A stretch of 64,000 nucleotides of DNA from Hyphomonas sp. (GCF_017792385.1 NZ_CP051230.1:3658001-3722000), one strand, 5' to 3'. Shown: positions 15,452 through 25,086, counted from the stretch's first letter. Translations and numbers: made by a program. Notes: generated by a model from the letters alone, not told the origin.

Positions 15452-17761
15452 ATGAAACGCTTTCTTCTCATCGGTACAGGCATTCTTGCGTTGCTGGTCA
15501 TCGCCGCACTGTCCGTGCCGTTCTTCATTCCCAAATCGGTCTACAAGGCGCAAATCGAGAAGGCGGCGACCAATGCGCTGCAGCGCGATGTCACTCTGGC
15601 AGGCGAGGTCGACATCTCTGTGTTTCCGCGCATTTCGGCGACGGTCAGGCAGGTGAGCGTTGCCAATCCCGAAGGCTTTGCAACGCCAAACATGATCGAG
15701 GCTGGCGAATTGCGCGGATCGGTCAAATGGATGCCTCTGCTGTCGCAGCGCGTGGACGTTCAGGAACTCGCCTTCATCGATGCGCAAGTGCTGCTGCAGA
15801 AACGCGAGGATGGGCGCACCAATTGGGAGTTCGCCGAGGCCGATCCTGCGCCCGCAGAAAACGAGGGCGGCGCCTCCGGCGGGTTTGAAGCCGGCATCGA
15901 GTCGGCCGTGCTGGAAAACGCATCCCTGACCTTCCGGGACGATGTCGCCGGCACCTCCTATGAACTGACGGAACTGGACCTGCGGGCCTCGATGCGCGGC
16001 ATGGACCAGCCGCTGGTCGCGGAAGCCGCCGGCAAGTTTCAGAGCCAGGCCTTCAACATGTCCCTGAAAGTCGACACGCCCGCCGCCCTGACCGGAAATC
16101 AGCCGGCAGGACTTGAACTCGACCTGTCATCCGATCTCGCCAGCCTCGACTATACCGGCTCGCTGCAGCTCTCGGGCTCGCCCGTTTTCGACGGTGCCTT
16201 CACGGCGAACATTCCGGACACACCAGCTCTGGCACGCCAGTTCGATCTCACCCTGCCTGCCTCGGCAGCCCTCGGGCGCGTGCGCGCGAAAGGCACAGCG
16301 AAGGGTCCGCTGGACGCGCTCGCGCTGACCGGTCTGGAGGCCTCCCATGACAGCGCCCTGCTCACGGCCTCCTATGCGGGAGATGTCTCGCTCGGCGGCG
16401 ACGGGAAACTGAATGGCAATGTCTCGGTTGCCAGCGACCGGATGCGCGATCTGCTGGCCACCGCCAACGTGGCACTGGCACCGGGCGAAACGCTGCAGAC
16501 GTTTTCCGCAACCGGTCAGGCTGACGGATCCTTCAAGTCGGTCATGCTGAATGGGCTGACCCTGAAACTCGACGACCTCTCGGCAACCGGTCAAGCCGGT
16601 CTGGACCTGTCCGCAGCCACGCCGCGCATTGTCGGTGACATGGCGATGCCGGAACTCGACCTGACCGCCTTCATGGGAGAACCGGCAGACGAAGGCTCCA
16701 GTGCATCCCAAGGCATCCAGCCCTGGAGCAAGGAGCCGCTGGACCTCGCCGGATTGAAAGCCGTCAACGCGCAGCTCGACCTCGATGTTGCCCGGCTGGT
16801 TGTGGGTGATGTTGTGCTGACCGATACCGTGACCGCCGTGAACCTGACCGGCGGCGTATTGACGGCGGACCTGACGCGTTTCAACGCCTTCAACGGCACC
16901 TGGCAGGGCAAGCTGTCGGTCGATGCGCGGACCGCTACGCCAAAGGTCGGCTTCGACATGCAGGGCCAGCAGGTGGCGATCGCGAATCTCCTTGGCACAC
17001 TTGCGGGCTTTGACAGCCTGACGGGCACAGGCAATTTCAAGGTGTCGGCGAGTTCCAGCGGCGCCAGCCTGGACGACATCATGCAGGCGCTCGACGGCAC
17101 CGTATCCACGGACCTTTCCGATGGCATCATTCGGGGCTTGAATGTCGCCGCGCTGGTGCGCAGCGCGTCGACCCTGAAACAAGCCGTGGCCACCGGCTCG
17201 CTGGAAAATCTGAACTTCAGCGAAGCCCTGTCGGAAAATGCTGAGACGGATTTCTCGAGCTTCAACACGGTCCTGACCATCAATGACGGTGTGGCAAACG
17301 TCGATTTGATGAAGCTGCTCAGCCCGGTGGTGGGGGTGGACGGGTCCGGGAAGATCAACCTGGCCGGACAGTCCATGGATTTACGCCTCGCCACGAGCAT
17401 CGACAAGGCGGCCCAGGGTCAGGGCAGTGTCGTGCAGCTGAACGGCATTCCGGTGCCGGTGCGCATTTCGGGGCCCTGGAGCAAGCCGAAAGTCACACCG
17501 GACATGAGCGGTGTCACGTCAGCGCTGAAGGCAGAACTCGGGACACGCCTTCTCAACGAACTCGGCGGCTCAAGCGCGAGCGGATCCGGCAGCGCCGAAG
17601 ACGTCATCGGAGGCCTGCTGGGTATTGAGCGCCCGGCAGAGCCGGAAGATGAAACAGGCGAAGCGACGCAAGCCCCCTCAGCCGAGGAGACTGCGATCAA
17701 TGCATTGGGCGGCCTGCTCGGCACCCGCAAGAAAGAGGACAAACCGTCGGGAGATAACTGA
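15452..17761 (+). CDS. AsmA family protein
   Basis: AsmA-like inner-membrane-anchored periplasmic protein (769 aa). The family is implicated in outer-membrane lipid transport and biogenesis. An N-terminal helix (FLLIGTGILALLVIAALSVPFF) anchors it. The AsmA N-terminal domain follows with VTLAGEVDISVFPRISATV and SVANPEGFA. The C-terminal AsmA_2 region contains GTGNFKVSASSSG, SDGIIRGLNVAALV and VDGSGKINLAGQSMDLRL. The tail is Gly/Ser- and Glu-rich. ATG 15452 was chosen over 15425 because GAGGGG precedes it. It is convergent with the next gene at 11 bases. Confidence 0.9.
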   Translation: MKRFLLIGTGILALLVIAALSVPFFIPKSVYKAQIEKAATNALQRDVTLAGEVDISVFPRISATVRQVSVANPEGFATPNMIEAGELRGSVKWMPLLSQRVDVQELAFIDAQVLLQKREDGRTNWEFAEADPAPAENEGGASGGFEAGIESAVLENASLTFRDDVAGTSYELTELDLRASMRGMDQPLVAEAAGKFQSQAFNMSLKVDTPAALTGNQPAGLELDLSSDLASLDYTGSLQLSGSPVFDGAFTANIPDTPALARQFDLTLPASAALGRVRAKGTAKGPLDALALTGLEASHDSALLTASYAGDVSLGGDGKLNGNVSVASDRMRDLLATANVALAPGETLQTFSATGQADGSFKSVMLNGLTLKLDDLSATGQAGLDLSAATPRIVGDMAMPELDLTAFMGEPADEGSSASQGIQPWSKEPLDLAGLKAVNAQLDLDVARLVVGDVVLTDTVTAVNLTGGVLTADLTRFNAFNGTWQGKLSVDARTATPKVGFDMQGQQVAIANLLGTLAGFDSLTGTGNFKVSASSSGASLDDIMQALDGTVSTDLSDGIIRGLNVAALVRSASTLKQAVATGSLENLNFSEALSENAETDFSSFNTVLTINDGVANVDLMKLLSPVVGVDGSGKINLAGQSMDLRLATSIDKAAQGQGSVVQLNGIPVPVRISGPWSKPKVTPDMSGVTSALKAELGTRLLNELGGSSASGSGSAEDVIGGLLGIERPAEPEDETGEATQAPSAEETAINALGGLLGTRKKEDKPSGDN

Positions 17762-17772
17762 TCCGGTAGAGG

Positions 17773-20175
17773 TCAGGCCTGTGCCGACTTGGCAAGTGAC
17801 GGCTCCGGCGCCTCGGCTTCAGCCCGTGCGGCGCGTACGATTTCGGCCTTCGGCTGGACGTCTTCGCGCGGACGAAGGTTCACAACATGAGTCAGGTCAT
17901 CCAGGGGTTTGGCGCGGCTGATGAAGAAGCCCTGCAATTCCTGACAGCCGATATCTCGCAGGAATTCGGCCTGGAATTGGGTCTCGACCCCTTCTGCGGT
18001 GCAGCGCATGCCCAGGGAATGGGCCAGGGAAATTGTCGCCTGTGTGATCGCCCGGCTGTCTGAACGGCTCTCGATGTCGCGGACGAAGCTCTTGTCGATC
18101 TTGATCTTGTCGAACGGAAAACTCCGCAGGTAGGACAGTGAAGAATAGCCGGTACCGAAATCGTCCAGCGCGATCCCGACGCCGATCTGTTTCAGCTTGT
18201 GCAGCCGCTTCAGTGTGAAGTGCGTATCGGACATCAGAACCGATTCCGTGATCTCCAGTTCCAGCCGGCGAGGATCAATATTGTTGGCCGCAATCGCATT
18301 GACGATGGTCGACATCAGATTGGCAGAATGGATCTGGAGCGGCGAAATGTTCACCGACACTTTCACATGCTCGGGCAGGCGACGGGCTTCGGCAAGCGCC
18401 GCGCGGATCACCCAGTCGCCGATACGCGTGATCAGGCCATTGTCTTCGGCATGCTCGATGAAGTCACCGGGATACACCAGTCCGCGTTCGGGATGCATCC
18501 AGCGAAGCAGGGCCTCGCATCCCACCATTTCATGGCTGTGAGCATCGACCTGAGGCTGGAAGTGAAGTCGAAACTCGTTGCGCTCGAGCGCCGACTGCAG
18601 GTCAGCCTCGATCTGCAACTGGGCCCGGGCCCGCTCGTCCAGAGCCGGCGTGAACATGCACCATGTGGACTTGCCGAGCTTCTTGGCCTGATACAGGGCA
18701 AGATCCGCATGTTTGAGCATGGTACGGGCATCGCGTGTCTCTGCATCGAACAGCCGCACACCGACGGAAGCGGAGCAATTCGCCGTCGAGCCGCGCAGAT
18801 CGTATGGAATGCTGAGGCGTTCGGTCAGTTCATCCAGAAATAGCTCGAGGTCGGAGAGCGAGTCTCGTTGCACGATCATCGCGAACTCATCTCCGCTGAT
18901 GCGGGCCACCGTGTCCTTCTCGGCGCTGGATTCGTTCAGGCGCCCAGCCACATGCTGCAGCAATTCATCGCCGGCCGGATGTCCAAGCGTGTCATTGACC
19001 CATTTGAAATTGTCCAGATCGAGCCAGACCAGCGCGCGCGCTTCCGGCTCCTGCACCGGCTGGCGAAGGGCCTTTTCAAGGTGCTCCTGCATGTTCATCC
19101 GGTTCGGCAGTCCGGTCAGGCCGTCATAGTGGGCCATGAATGCGATGCGATCCTCGATCTCCTTCGATTGGGTGATATCAGATGCAACGCCGCGGAAGCC
19201 CTTGAACACGCGGTCCTCGAAGATCGGCTTGCCGGTCAGGGACAACCAGCGGTCCTCCGTGCCATTCGCGAGCTTCATTGACAGATCGCGAAAACTCTGA
19301 CGCCGCATCATGCTGGTCTTGAGAACCTTGGCGGCATCGTTCACCTCGAACTGACCCACAAGGGTCTCGCCCACTTCGAAATCTCCCGGCTGGTGCTCGG
19401 CCCCTTCGAACACGGCAGGAATGTCGACGAGCACACCTTGCGCGTCGGTCTGCCAGAGCCAGTCGGACGTACTCTCCTCGAAATCGCGCAACAGCAACCC
19501 GATCAGCTGGGACTGCTCCCTGACGGCCGATTCATTGAGGATCTGCTTGACGAATTGGGTGTGTGACCATCTCACCGCGAAGGCCAGAATGAATACGTAG
19601 ACGGCTGTGAGGATCGACGCATACACGTGCTTCGGATCCTGCTGAAGCTGCATTTCGAGTACCAGCCCGACAGCGATGGGCACGATAAAGGCGAGCGCCG
19701 CCCGCGGAATTCGGGACATGAGAAAGGCGCCTGTAAACATGACGCCCGTCAGGATCACGCCGATAATCAGCTGTCCGTAACTGTCCGCGACATTCAGCAC
19801 CAACAGCGGTGCAATCGCCCAGAGTGCACCTGCGGCTGCCACCCCCCAGGTGAACACCTCTATCCGCTTGGTCAGCACGACGGGATTGCGGGTCCGCTTT
19901 GCGGGCCGCTTGCTGGCCACGTATCCTGTCAGGCAAACCAGGCAAATCGCGCCGAGCCAGATCAACAGGGGGCCGGATGCCGCTGTGTCCCGGAACGACA
20001 GCCAGATTACACAGGCATTGACAAGGTTCGACAGGATGAGCGGTCCGATCATCGCGCTGATGATTTTCAGCTGACGGGTCCGCCAGGCCGACTCGGTTTT
20101 CTCCGTCAGGCTGAACGCGTCAGCCTGACCGTCCGCCGGCTGTATCTCACCCGTCTTCAAGCACGCCAAATTCAT
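17773..20175 (-). CDS. membrane GGDEF-EAL cyclic-di-GMP protein with PAS domain
   Basis: An 800-residue signalling protein. Residues ~35-210 hold about six membrane segments, followed by a PAS domain (~235-345), a GGDEF domain and an EAL domain. The cyclase motif is SGDEF (RISGDEFAM), a tolerated variant of GGDEF. The phosphodiesterase part has EALLRW, EITESVL, DDFGTGYSSL, KIDKSFV and AEGVE, so it looks catalytically complete. The net activity may be c-di-GMP breakdown, with the GGDEF domain active or serving as a GTP sensor. The ATG has GGTGGA upstream. It is a single-gene unit. Confidence 0.92.
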   Translation of the reverse strand: MNLACLKTGEIQPADGQADAFSLTEKTESAWRTRQLKIISAMIGPLILSNLVNACVIWLSFRDTAASGPLLIWLGAICLVCLTGYVASKRPAKRTRNPVVLTKRIEVFTWGVAAAGALWAIAPLLVLNVADSYGQLIIGVILTGVMFTGAFLMSRIPRAALAFIVPIAVGLVLEMQLQQDPKHVYASILTAVYVFILAFAVRWSHTQFVKQILNESAVREQSQLIGLLLRDFEESTSDWLWQTDAQGVLVDIPAVFEGAEHQPGDFEVGETLVGQFEVNDAAKVLKTSMMRRQSFRDLSMKLANGTEDRWLSLTGKPIFEDRVFKGFRGVASDITQSKEIEDRIAFMAHYDGLTGLPNRMNMQEHLEKALRQPVQEPEARALVWLDLDNFKWVNDTLGHPAGDELLQHVAGRLNESSAEKDTVARISGDEFAMIVQRDSLSDLELFLDELTERLSIPYDLRGSTANCSASVGVRLFDAETRDARTMLKHADLALYQAKKLGKSTWCMFTPALDERARAQLQIEADLQSALERNEFRLHFQPQVDAHSHEMVGCEALLRWMHPERGLVYPGDFIEHAEDNGLITRIGDWVIRAALAEARRLPEHVKVSVNISPLQIHSANLMSTIVNAIAANNIDPRRLELEITESVLMSDTHFTLKRLHKLKQIGVGIALDDFGTGYSSLSYLRSFPFDKIKIDKSFVRDIESRSDSRAITQATISLAHSLGMRCTAEGVETQFQAEFLRDIGCQELQGFFISRAKPLDDLTHVVNLRPREDVQPKAEIVRAARAEAEAPEPSLAKSAQA

Positions 20176-20325
20176 GCGTCCACCCCGGTTTCCCTCCGAT
20201 TCCCCAGAACCGCTGTGGGTGAAACTGATACGTCAAGAAGATGAAAGCCGGTGTAGCGAAACCAGAAAAAACGAAGGATTTCGCTTACGAAGTGTCAACC
20301 AGACCGGATCCGGAACTGAAAGCTG

Positions 20326-21849
20326 CTACAGGTTCGACAGGATTTCCTGTGCCCGGTCCTGGATGGCCTCGCGCTCCGTGCCGTCTATCCGCTCGGCATT
20401 CCGGAACACCAGCGACATGCGGGAATTGTCTTTCAGCCTGGCTTCGTTGCGGAAGATGAAATCCCAATAGAGGGCGTTGAACGGACAGCTGTCCTCGCCG
20501 GTTCGCGTCTTCGGATCATACCGGCAACCCCCGCAATAGTCCGACATCTTGTTGATATAGTTTGCGCTGGCCGCATAGGGTTTCGAGGCGATCACCCCAC
20601 CATCGGCAAACAGGGCCATGCCGTGCGTGTTTGGCAGTTCGACCCATTCATAGGCGTCGGCATAGACCCGCATGTACCAGTCATTCACCTCGTCGGGCGA
20701 GAGGCCGGCCAACAAGGCGAAATTTCCGGAGATCATCAGGCGCTGGATGTGATGTGCATAGGCGTGCCGGATGGTCTGGCCGATCGCATCGGCGAGGCAG
20801 GCCATGTCGGTGTCGCCTGTCCAGTAGAATTCCGGCAGGGGCCTGTGCGCGTCGAGGAAATTGCTGCGGCCGTATTCCGGGCCCTTCCACCAGTACAGGC
20901 CGCGCACATACTCCCGCCAGCCGAGGATCTGGCGGATGAACCCTTCGACGGCGTTCAAGGGCGCCTGACCCGCCTTCCACGCCGTTTCGGCGCGCGCGCA
21001 CAGGTCGAGCGGGTCCAGCAGGCCTACATTCAGATACAGCGACAGGATCGAGTGCCACATCCAGGGTTCATCCCGGGCCATGGCGTCCTGATAATCGCCG
21101 AAGCCCGGAAGGATGTCCTGCAGGAATGCGTCCCGCGCCGCCTCGGCGTGCTGTCGCGTTACGCCGAATTCAAACGGCCTCAGATCACCGAAATTGTCCG
21201 CAAAACGGGTTTCAACCAGTTTCAGAACGTCTCGTGTGGTTTCATCCGGTTCGCAAAACCATCTCTGCGGAGTCTGTTTTGATTTCGGCAGGCGTTTGCG
21301 GTTTTCCTGATCATAGTTCCACTCACCGCCCGCCGGGTCATCTCCCTCCATCAGCAGGCCGGTCTTGCGGCGCATCTCGCGGTAGAAATATTCCATCCGC
21401 AACTGCTTTCGTCCCTCGGCCCAGTCGGAGAACTCTTCGAGACTGGCAATGAACCGGTCATCATCTCGCAGGTCGACCGGCACGCCGAACAGGTTGGCCC
21501 AGTCTTCCATGTCGGACAGGAGCCGCCATTCTCCCGGTTTCGTCACGACGACCCGGTCAAATGGACCGCACTCATCCAGCGCCCGGGAGACTTCCGCACG
21601 CAGGGAGCCCTGATTGCCGGACTCGTCCAGCGCGACATAGCGGACGGTCACACCGTCTTCGCGAAGCTCATCGGCAAAATGGCGCATTGCGGAAAAGACA
21701 AAGGCCAGCTTCTTCTTGTGATGGCCCACATAGGAGGCCTCTTCCATCACTTCGGCCATCAGCACGACATCTTCAGACCGGTCGATATCGGTCAGGGACG
21801 ACATCGCGGGCGACAACTGGTCGCCGAGTATGAGTCGCAGGACTGCCAC
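20326..21849 (-). CDS. phrB: (6-4) photolyase / FeS bacterial cryptochrome
   Basis: FAD- and iron-sulfur-containing photolyase of the FeS-BCP/CryPro group (507 aa), like Agrobacterium PhrB that repairs (6-4) photoproducts with light. It starts LRLILGDQLSP (Rossmann-like antenna domain). The C-terminal FAD domain holds the cluster cysteines: one in DMACLADAIGQTIRHAYAHH and three in YCGGCRYDPKTRTGEDSCPFN, followed by ALYWDFI. The start is GTG, four bases after the DUF6134 stop. It forms an operon with DUF6134 and the ChrR-like gene and is probably induced by the promoter at 23,110-23,139. Confidence 0.92.
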   Translation of the reverse strand: MAVLRLILGDQLSPAMSSLTDIDRSEDVVLMAEVMEEASYVGHHKKKLAFVFSAMRHFADELREDGVTVRYVALDESGNQGSLRAEVSRALDECGPFDRVVVTKPGEWRLLSDMEDWANLFGVPVDLRDDDRFIASLEEFSDWAEGRKQLRMEYFYREMRRKTGLLMEGDDPAGGEWNYDQENRKRLPKSKQTPQRWFCEPDETTRDVLKLVETRFADNFGDLRPFEFGVTRQHAEAARDAFLQDILPGFGDYQDAMARDEPWMWHSILSLYLNVGLLDPLDLCARAETAWKAGQAPLNAVEGFIRQILGWREYVRGLYWWKGPEYGRSNFLDAHRPLPEFYWTGDTDMACLADAIGQTIRHAYAHHIQRLMISGNFALLAGLSPDEVNDWYMRVYADAYEWVELPNTHGMALFADGGVIASKPYAASANYINKMSDYCGGCRYDPKTRTGEDSCPFNALYWDFIFRNEARLKDNSRMSLVFRNAERIDGTEREAIQDRAQEILSNL

Positions 21850-21853
21850 AGGG

Positions 21854-22522
21854 TCAGTAAGGCTTGGCGAGCACGTATTCGATGTCCTGGCCGCGAGCCT
21901 CGAAGGCCAGTTTCAGCCACCGTCCGGCATCATCATACCAGAGAGTGACGTCGATATCGGAGTCCAGCAGGAACCGCGTGGCTTCCACTTCCTTTCCGGC
22001 GGCGACAATCGTTTCCTGCCCCTGTTCAGACACAGCGACGTCGAGAACTTCGCCATCTTCCGTGGAGAGCAGCCGGGAGGCCTCCGTCGCAGCTGCATTC
22101 CAATGGCTTGACGGAATGATCGATGCCGGCACCGTGCCCTCGAATTCAGAGCCATCGACAGCGAGTTCCGCGCCCCGGCGCGTGGCCTGGACCTGCCCTT
22201 TCTTGCCGTCATCATTGACGGATCCATTCAGGGCAACCAGTTGCCCGTCCTGCCAGGTTTCCGTTGCCGACAATTCGTACTTGAAGACAGTGATCGGCCC
22301 GAGGCCTGCCTTGAGGCTGACATCGGTGCGAGCGGTCAGACGACCATTATCATCCTGCCCGAAAGTCACGGTATGGGACCCGAAGGGCTTGCCCTTGCGC
22401 AACACGTCGAAGGCGATCACGTCTCCGGGCCTGGGCGACCATTGCGAGTTTTCCGTCTTGGCCTGAGCAGGGGTTGCCAGCAGGGTGGCAGTCATGAGCG
22501 AGAGCGCAATCATCCGGGTCAT
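21854..22522 (-). CDS. DUF6134 family exported protein
   Basis: A 222-residue protein with a signal peptide (residues 1-21, ending TPAQA). The remainder is rich in beta strands: GDVIAFDVLRKGKPFGSHTV, then LSATETWQDGQLVAL and a closing WYDDAGRWLKLAFEARG. This pattern is typical of DUF6134 and related DUF3108-like proteins. No function is established, but members often accompany alphaproteobacterial photooxidative-stress genes. The ATG overlaps the ChrR-like stop (ATGA) and the photolyase follows four bases later. Confidence 0.8.
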   Translation of the reverse strand: MTRMIALSLMTATLLATPAQAKTENSQWSPRPGDVIAFDVLRKGKPFGSHTVTFGQDDNGRLTARTDVSLKAGLGPITVFKYELSATETWQDGQLVALNGSVNDDGKKGQVQATRRGAELAVDGSEFEGTVPASIIPSSHWNAAATEASRLLSTEDGEVLDVAVSEQGQETIVAAGKEVEATRFLLDSDIDVTLWYDDAGRWLKLAFEARGQDIEYVLAKPY

Positions 22523-23076
22523 TTGAAGTATCTCCAGAACCTGTTCGGCCTGTGGGCCACGAAACAGACACAGCTCTCATCGCCAACCGCAGCCGGTTTG
22601 TGGCGCATGCCGGGTTCCCCGAGTACGAGATCGCCGCGGCAATAGGTGCCGTGCCCGTCCGAGAAACGCCCGGAAAGCACAACAGTTGCTTCCAGACCGC
22701 CATGGCCGTGCATCGGTGCACTTTGCCCGGCTTCCAGTTTCATGAATTTGGTGCCCGGCGCGCCGGCTGGGGCATAGTGGACCCCGGAAAGCCCCCGGCG
22801 CCAGCTGAGGGGACCTTCTGCCCGCGCCAGCAACTCGCTGGCCGATACGTGCGGCCTGTTGCCGGTACGATTCCAGGCACGCCGCGTCGCGGCCGGGCGG
22901 GGAGCGGGCAGGCTTTCCTCCAGCAGAACGCCGCCAATCATTGACCAGAGACTGGCCGTCTCGGCACCGTCCGGGCTGAGTGAAACGTGCAGGTCCGCAG
23001 CCAGCGCAAAGGAGTCCGGGTGGTTCCCCGCAGCGTGGTCCATCATGAACGCGATATAGGTGTCAGAAAGGGTCAA
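22519..23076 (-). CDS. ChrR-like cupin protein (anti-sigma-like)
   Basis: A 185-residue two-domain protein resembling ChrR, the anti-sigma factor that holds RpoE until singlet oxygen appears. The N-terminal domain has FMMDHAAGN and ALAADLHVSLSPDG. In classical ChrR the segment after the histidine is HxxxCxxC; here it is HxxxSxxG, so the zinc cysteines are missing. The C-terminal cupin retains PMHGHGGLEATVV with a later RHKP, the metal-binding set. The start codon is TTG. No sigma factor gene adjoins it. It may be a degenerate anti-sigma factor or a cupin sensor. Confidence 0.8.
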   Translation of the reverse strand: MTLSDTYIAFMMDHAAGNHPDSFALAADLHVSLSPDGAETASLWSMIGGVLLEESLPAPRPAATRRAWNRTGNRPHVSASELLARAEGPLSWRRGLSGVHYAPAGAPGTKFMKLEAGQSAPMHGHGGLEATVVLSGRFSDGHGTYCRGDLVLGEPGMRHKPAAVGDESCVCFVAHRPNRFWRYFK

Positions 23077-23109
23077 TCGGGTCGTCCGGTGGATAGTTTG
23101 GTGTCATCG

Positions 23110-23139
23110 TGTCTACGAGGCATGTGCGCCTCTGGATCA
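23110..23139 (-). promoter_or_regulatory. RpoE(ChrR)-type promoter for the photolyase operon
   Basis: On the minus strand TGATCC (23139-23134) is followed by exactly 18 bases and TAGACA (23115-23110). The consensus known for Rhodobacter RpoE of the ChrR group is TGATCC, about 18 bases, then TAAGA. The predicted start lies about 25 bases before the ChrR-like TTG. Both the sequence match and the family of downstream genes agree. Confidence 0.65.
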
Positions 23140-23233
23140 CTGCGCCCGGCAGGCCGCGCACAGCGGTTGTGAAAACCGGCTCGCCGCACTAGCTTCGCAG
23201 CAACGAAGAACGACCAGAATCGGACCCAAATTG

Positions 23234-24238
23234 ATGAAATTTCATCGCTCGGTGATCGACCTTATCGGCAACACCCCCCTGCTCCGCCTCAACCGCGTCT
23301 CCGACGAAACGGGCTGCGAAATTCTCGGCAAGTGCGAATTCCTGAATCCCGGACAGTCGGTGAAAGACCGTCCGGCCCTTGGCATTGTCCGGGACGCCGA
23401 AGCGGCGGGTGAACTGAAGCCCGGTGGCACGATTGTGGAAGGTACCGCCGGAAACACCGGCATCGGGCTGGCGCTTGTCGGCGCGGCACTGGGATACCGG
23501 GTTGTCATCGTGATGCCGCGTACCCAGAGCCAGGAGAAGAAGGACGCGATCCGCCTGCTCGGCGCCGAGCTGATCGAAGTGGACGCGGTGCCTTACAAGA
23601 ATCCGAACAATTACCAGCACTTCTCCCGTCGCCTGGCCGAGGATCTTGCCAAGAGCGAACCGAATGGCGCCATCTGGGCCAACCAGTTTGACAATGTCTC
23701 GAACAGGAAGGCGCACTATGACACGACCGGGCAGGAAATCTGGACGCAGACCGGCGGCAAGCTGGACGCGTTCATCTGCGCCGTAGGGTCCGGCGGCACA
23801 TTGGGGGGCGTCTCCATGGCGTTGAAGGAGAAGAACAGCGACGTTCAGATCGGCATTGCCGATCCCGGTGGTGCGGCCCTCTACGAATACTATACGTCCG
23901 GCGAACTCAAATCCGAAGGCACCTCCATCACGGAAGGCATCGGCCAGGGGCGGATCACCGCCAATCTGGAAGGCATCGAAGTGGACCGCGCCTATCGCTG
24001 CAGCGATGAAGAGGCTTTGAACATCCTGTTCGACCTTGTCCAGAATGAAGGCCTTTGCCTTGGCGGGTCCGCCGGGATCAATATCGCAGGGGCCGTCCAG
24101 ATGGCGCGCGATCTCGGCCCCGGCCACACGATCGTGACCATGCTGTGCGACTATGGCAATCGCTACCAGTCCAAACTGTACAATCCCGATTTCCTGAGAT
24201 CCAAGGACCTGCCGGTCCCCAGCTGGATGGAGGCCTGA
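23234..24238 (+). CDS. cysK: cysteine synthase A
   Basis: O-acetylserine sulfhydrylase (334 aa), a PLP enzyme that makes cysteine from O-acetylserine and sulfide. Visible motifs are GNTPLLRL, the PLP lysine in NPGQSVKDRPAL, the substrate loop TAGNTG, and the glycine-rich phosphate loop GSGGTLGG. ATG 23234 is the family start (MKFHRSVIDLIGNTPLL); the longer upstream open frame was rejected. It is the first gene of a four-gene sulfur operon, with the sulfurtransferase starting two bases after its stop. It is divergent from the ChrR-like gene with 157 bases between. Confidence 0.93.
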   Translation: MKFHRSVIDLIGNTPLLRLNRVSDETGCEILGKCEFLNPGQSVKDRPALGIVRDAEAAGELKPGGTIVEGTAGNTGIGLALVGAALGYRVVIVMPRTQSQEKKDAIRLLGAELIEVDAVPYKNPNNYQHFSRRLAEDLAKSEPNGAIWANQFDNVSNRKAHYDTTGQEIWTQTGGKLDAFICAVGSGGTLGGVSMALKEKNSDVQIGIADPGGAALYEYYTSGELKSEGTSITEGIGQGRITANLEGIEVDRAYRCSDEEALNILFDLVQNEGLCLGGSAGINIAGAVQMARDLGPGHTIVTMLCDYGNRYQSKLYNPDFLRSKDLPVPSWMEA

Positions 24239-24240
24239 AC

Positions 24241-25086
24241 ATGGAGTCCGGAGACCCGCTCGTCACCGCTGAATGGCTGAAGGAACATGTATCGGCGCCG
24301 GATGTCCGCGTTGTGGATGCCACCTGGTTCCCGCCCTTCCTGAACATGGAGCGGACGGGCCGTCAGGCCTGGGCCGAAAGCCATATTCCGGGGTCTGTCT
24401 ATTTTGACATTGACGCCATCAAGGCCGGCGGCACCGACCTGCCCCACATGCTGCCTGATCCCGTGATGTTTTCGTCGCGGGCCCGCAAGCTGGGGCTTGG
24501 GGACGGCAACCGGATCATTGTCTACGACCAGTTCAATTTCTTCGCATCTGCCCGCGTCTGGTGGATGTTGCGCGTGATGGGCCAGAAAGACGTGAAGGTT
24601 CTGGATGGCGGCCTGCAGGCCTGGATTGAAGCAGGCGGCGAGACGGAAGACTTGCCGCCCGTCCCCGTGGAACGGCATTTCACCGCCCGGGTCCGCTCCG
24701 ACCTGCTGAAGGATGCCAGCCAGGTGCTGACCGCGTCACAAGGCGGCACGCACACAATCATCGACTCCCGCTCGGCCGAGCGGTTTTCGGGAGAGGCTCC
24801 CGAACCTCGGGAGGGCCTGATGTCCGGACACATTCCGGGAAGCGTTTGCCTTCCTTCGTCTGAACTCCGCACCGCCGATGGAAGAATGAAATCCGCCGAG
24901 GACCTCGCGAAACTGTTCGACAATCCCAGCGCTCCGACCATCACGACCTGCGGTTCGGGGGTCTCCGCCGCTGTGACCGCACTGGCCCTTGCACGTCTCG
25001 GGAACTGGGACGTCGCCGTCTATGACGGATCGTGGACCGAATGGGCCTCCGACCCGTCCCGGCCGATCGCCACGGGCAAGGCATGA
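24241..25086 (+). CDS. sseA: 3-mercaptopyruvate-type sulfurtransferase
   Basis: Tandem-rhodanese enzyme (281 aa) that moves sulfane sulfur from mercaptopyruvate or thiosulfate to acceptors. The inactive N-terminal rhodanese domain (WLKEHVSAPDVRVVDATW) is followed by the catalytic one. The active-site loop is TTCGSGVSA, close to CGSGVTA of mercaptopyruvate sulfurtransferases rather than CRKGVT of thiosulfate types. The stop overlaps the ATG of the next gene. Position after cysK supports a role in cysteine and sulfide metabolism. Confidence 0.9.
   Translation: MESGDPLVTAEWLKEHVSAPDVRVVDATWFPPFLNMERTGRQAWAESHIPGSVYFDIDAIKAGGTDLPHMLPDPVMFSSRARKLGLGDGNRIIVYDQFNFFASARVWWMLRVMGQKDVKVLDGGLQAWIEAGGETEDLPPVPVERHFTARVRSDLLKDASQVLTASQGGTHTIIDSRSAERFSGEAPEPREGLMSGHIPGSVCLPSSELRTADGRMKSAEDLAKLFDNPSAPTITTCGSGVSAAVTALALARLGNWDVAVYDGSWTEWASDPSRPIATGKA

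Noticed and set aside
17773..20175. Degenerate GGDEF domain
   Set aside because: SGDEF is a tolerated variant seen in working enzymes, so loss of cyclase activity cannot be claimed.
23060..23233. Extended N terminus for cysteine synthase
   Set aside because: The family starts at MKFHRSVIDLIGNTPLL. The upstream part covers the predicted promoter of the divergent operon.
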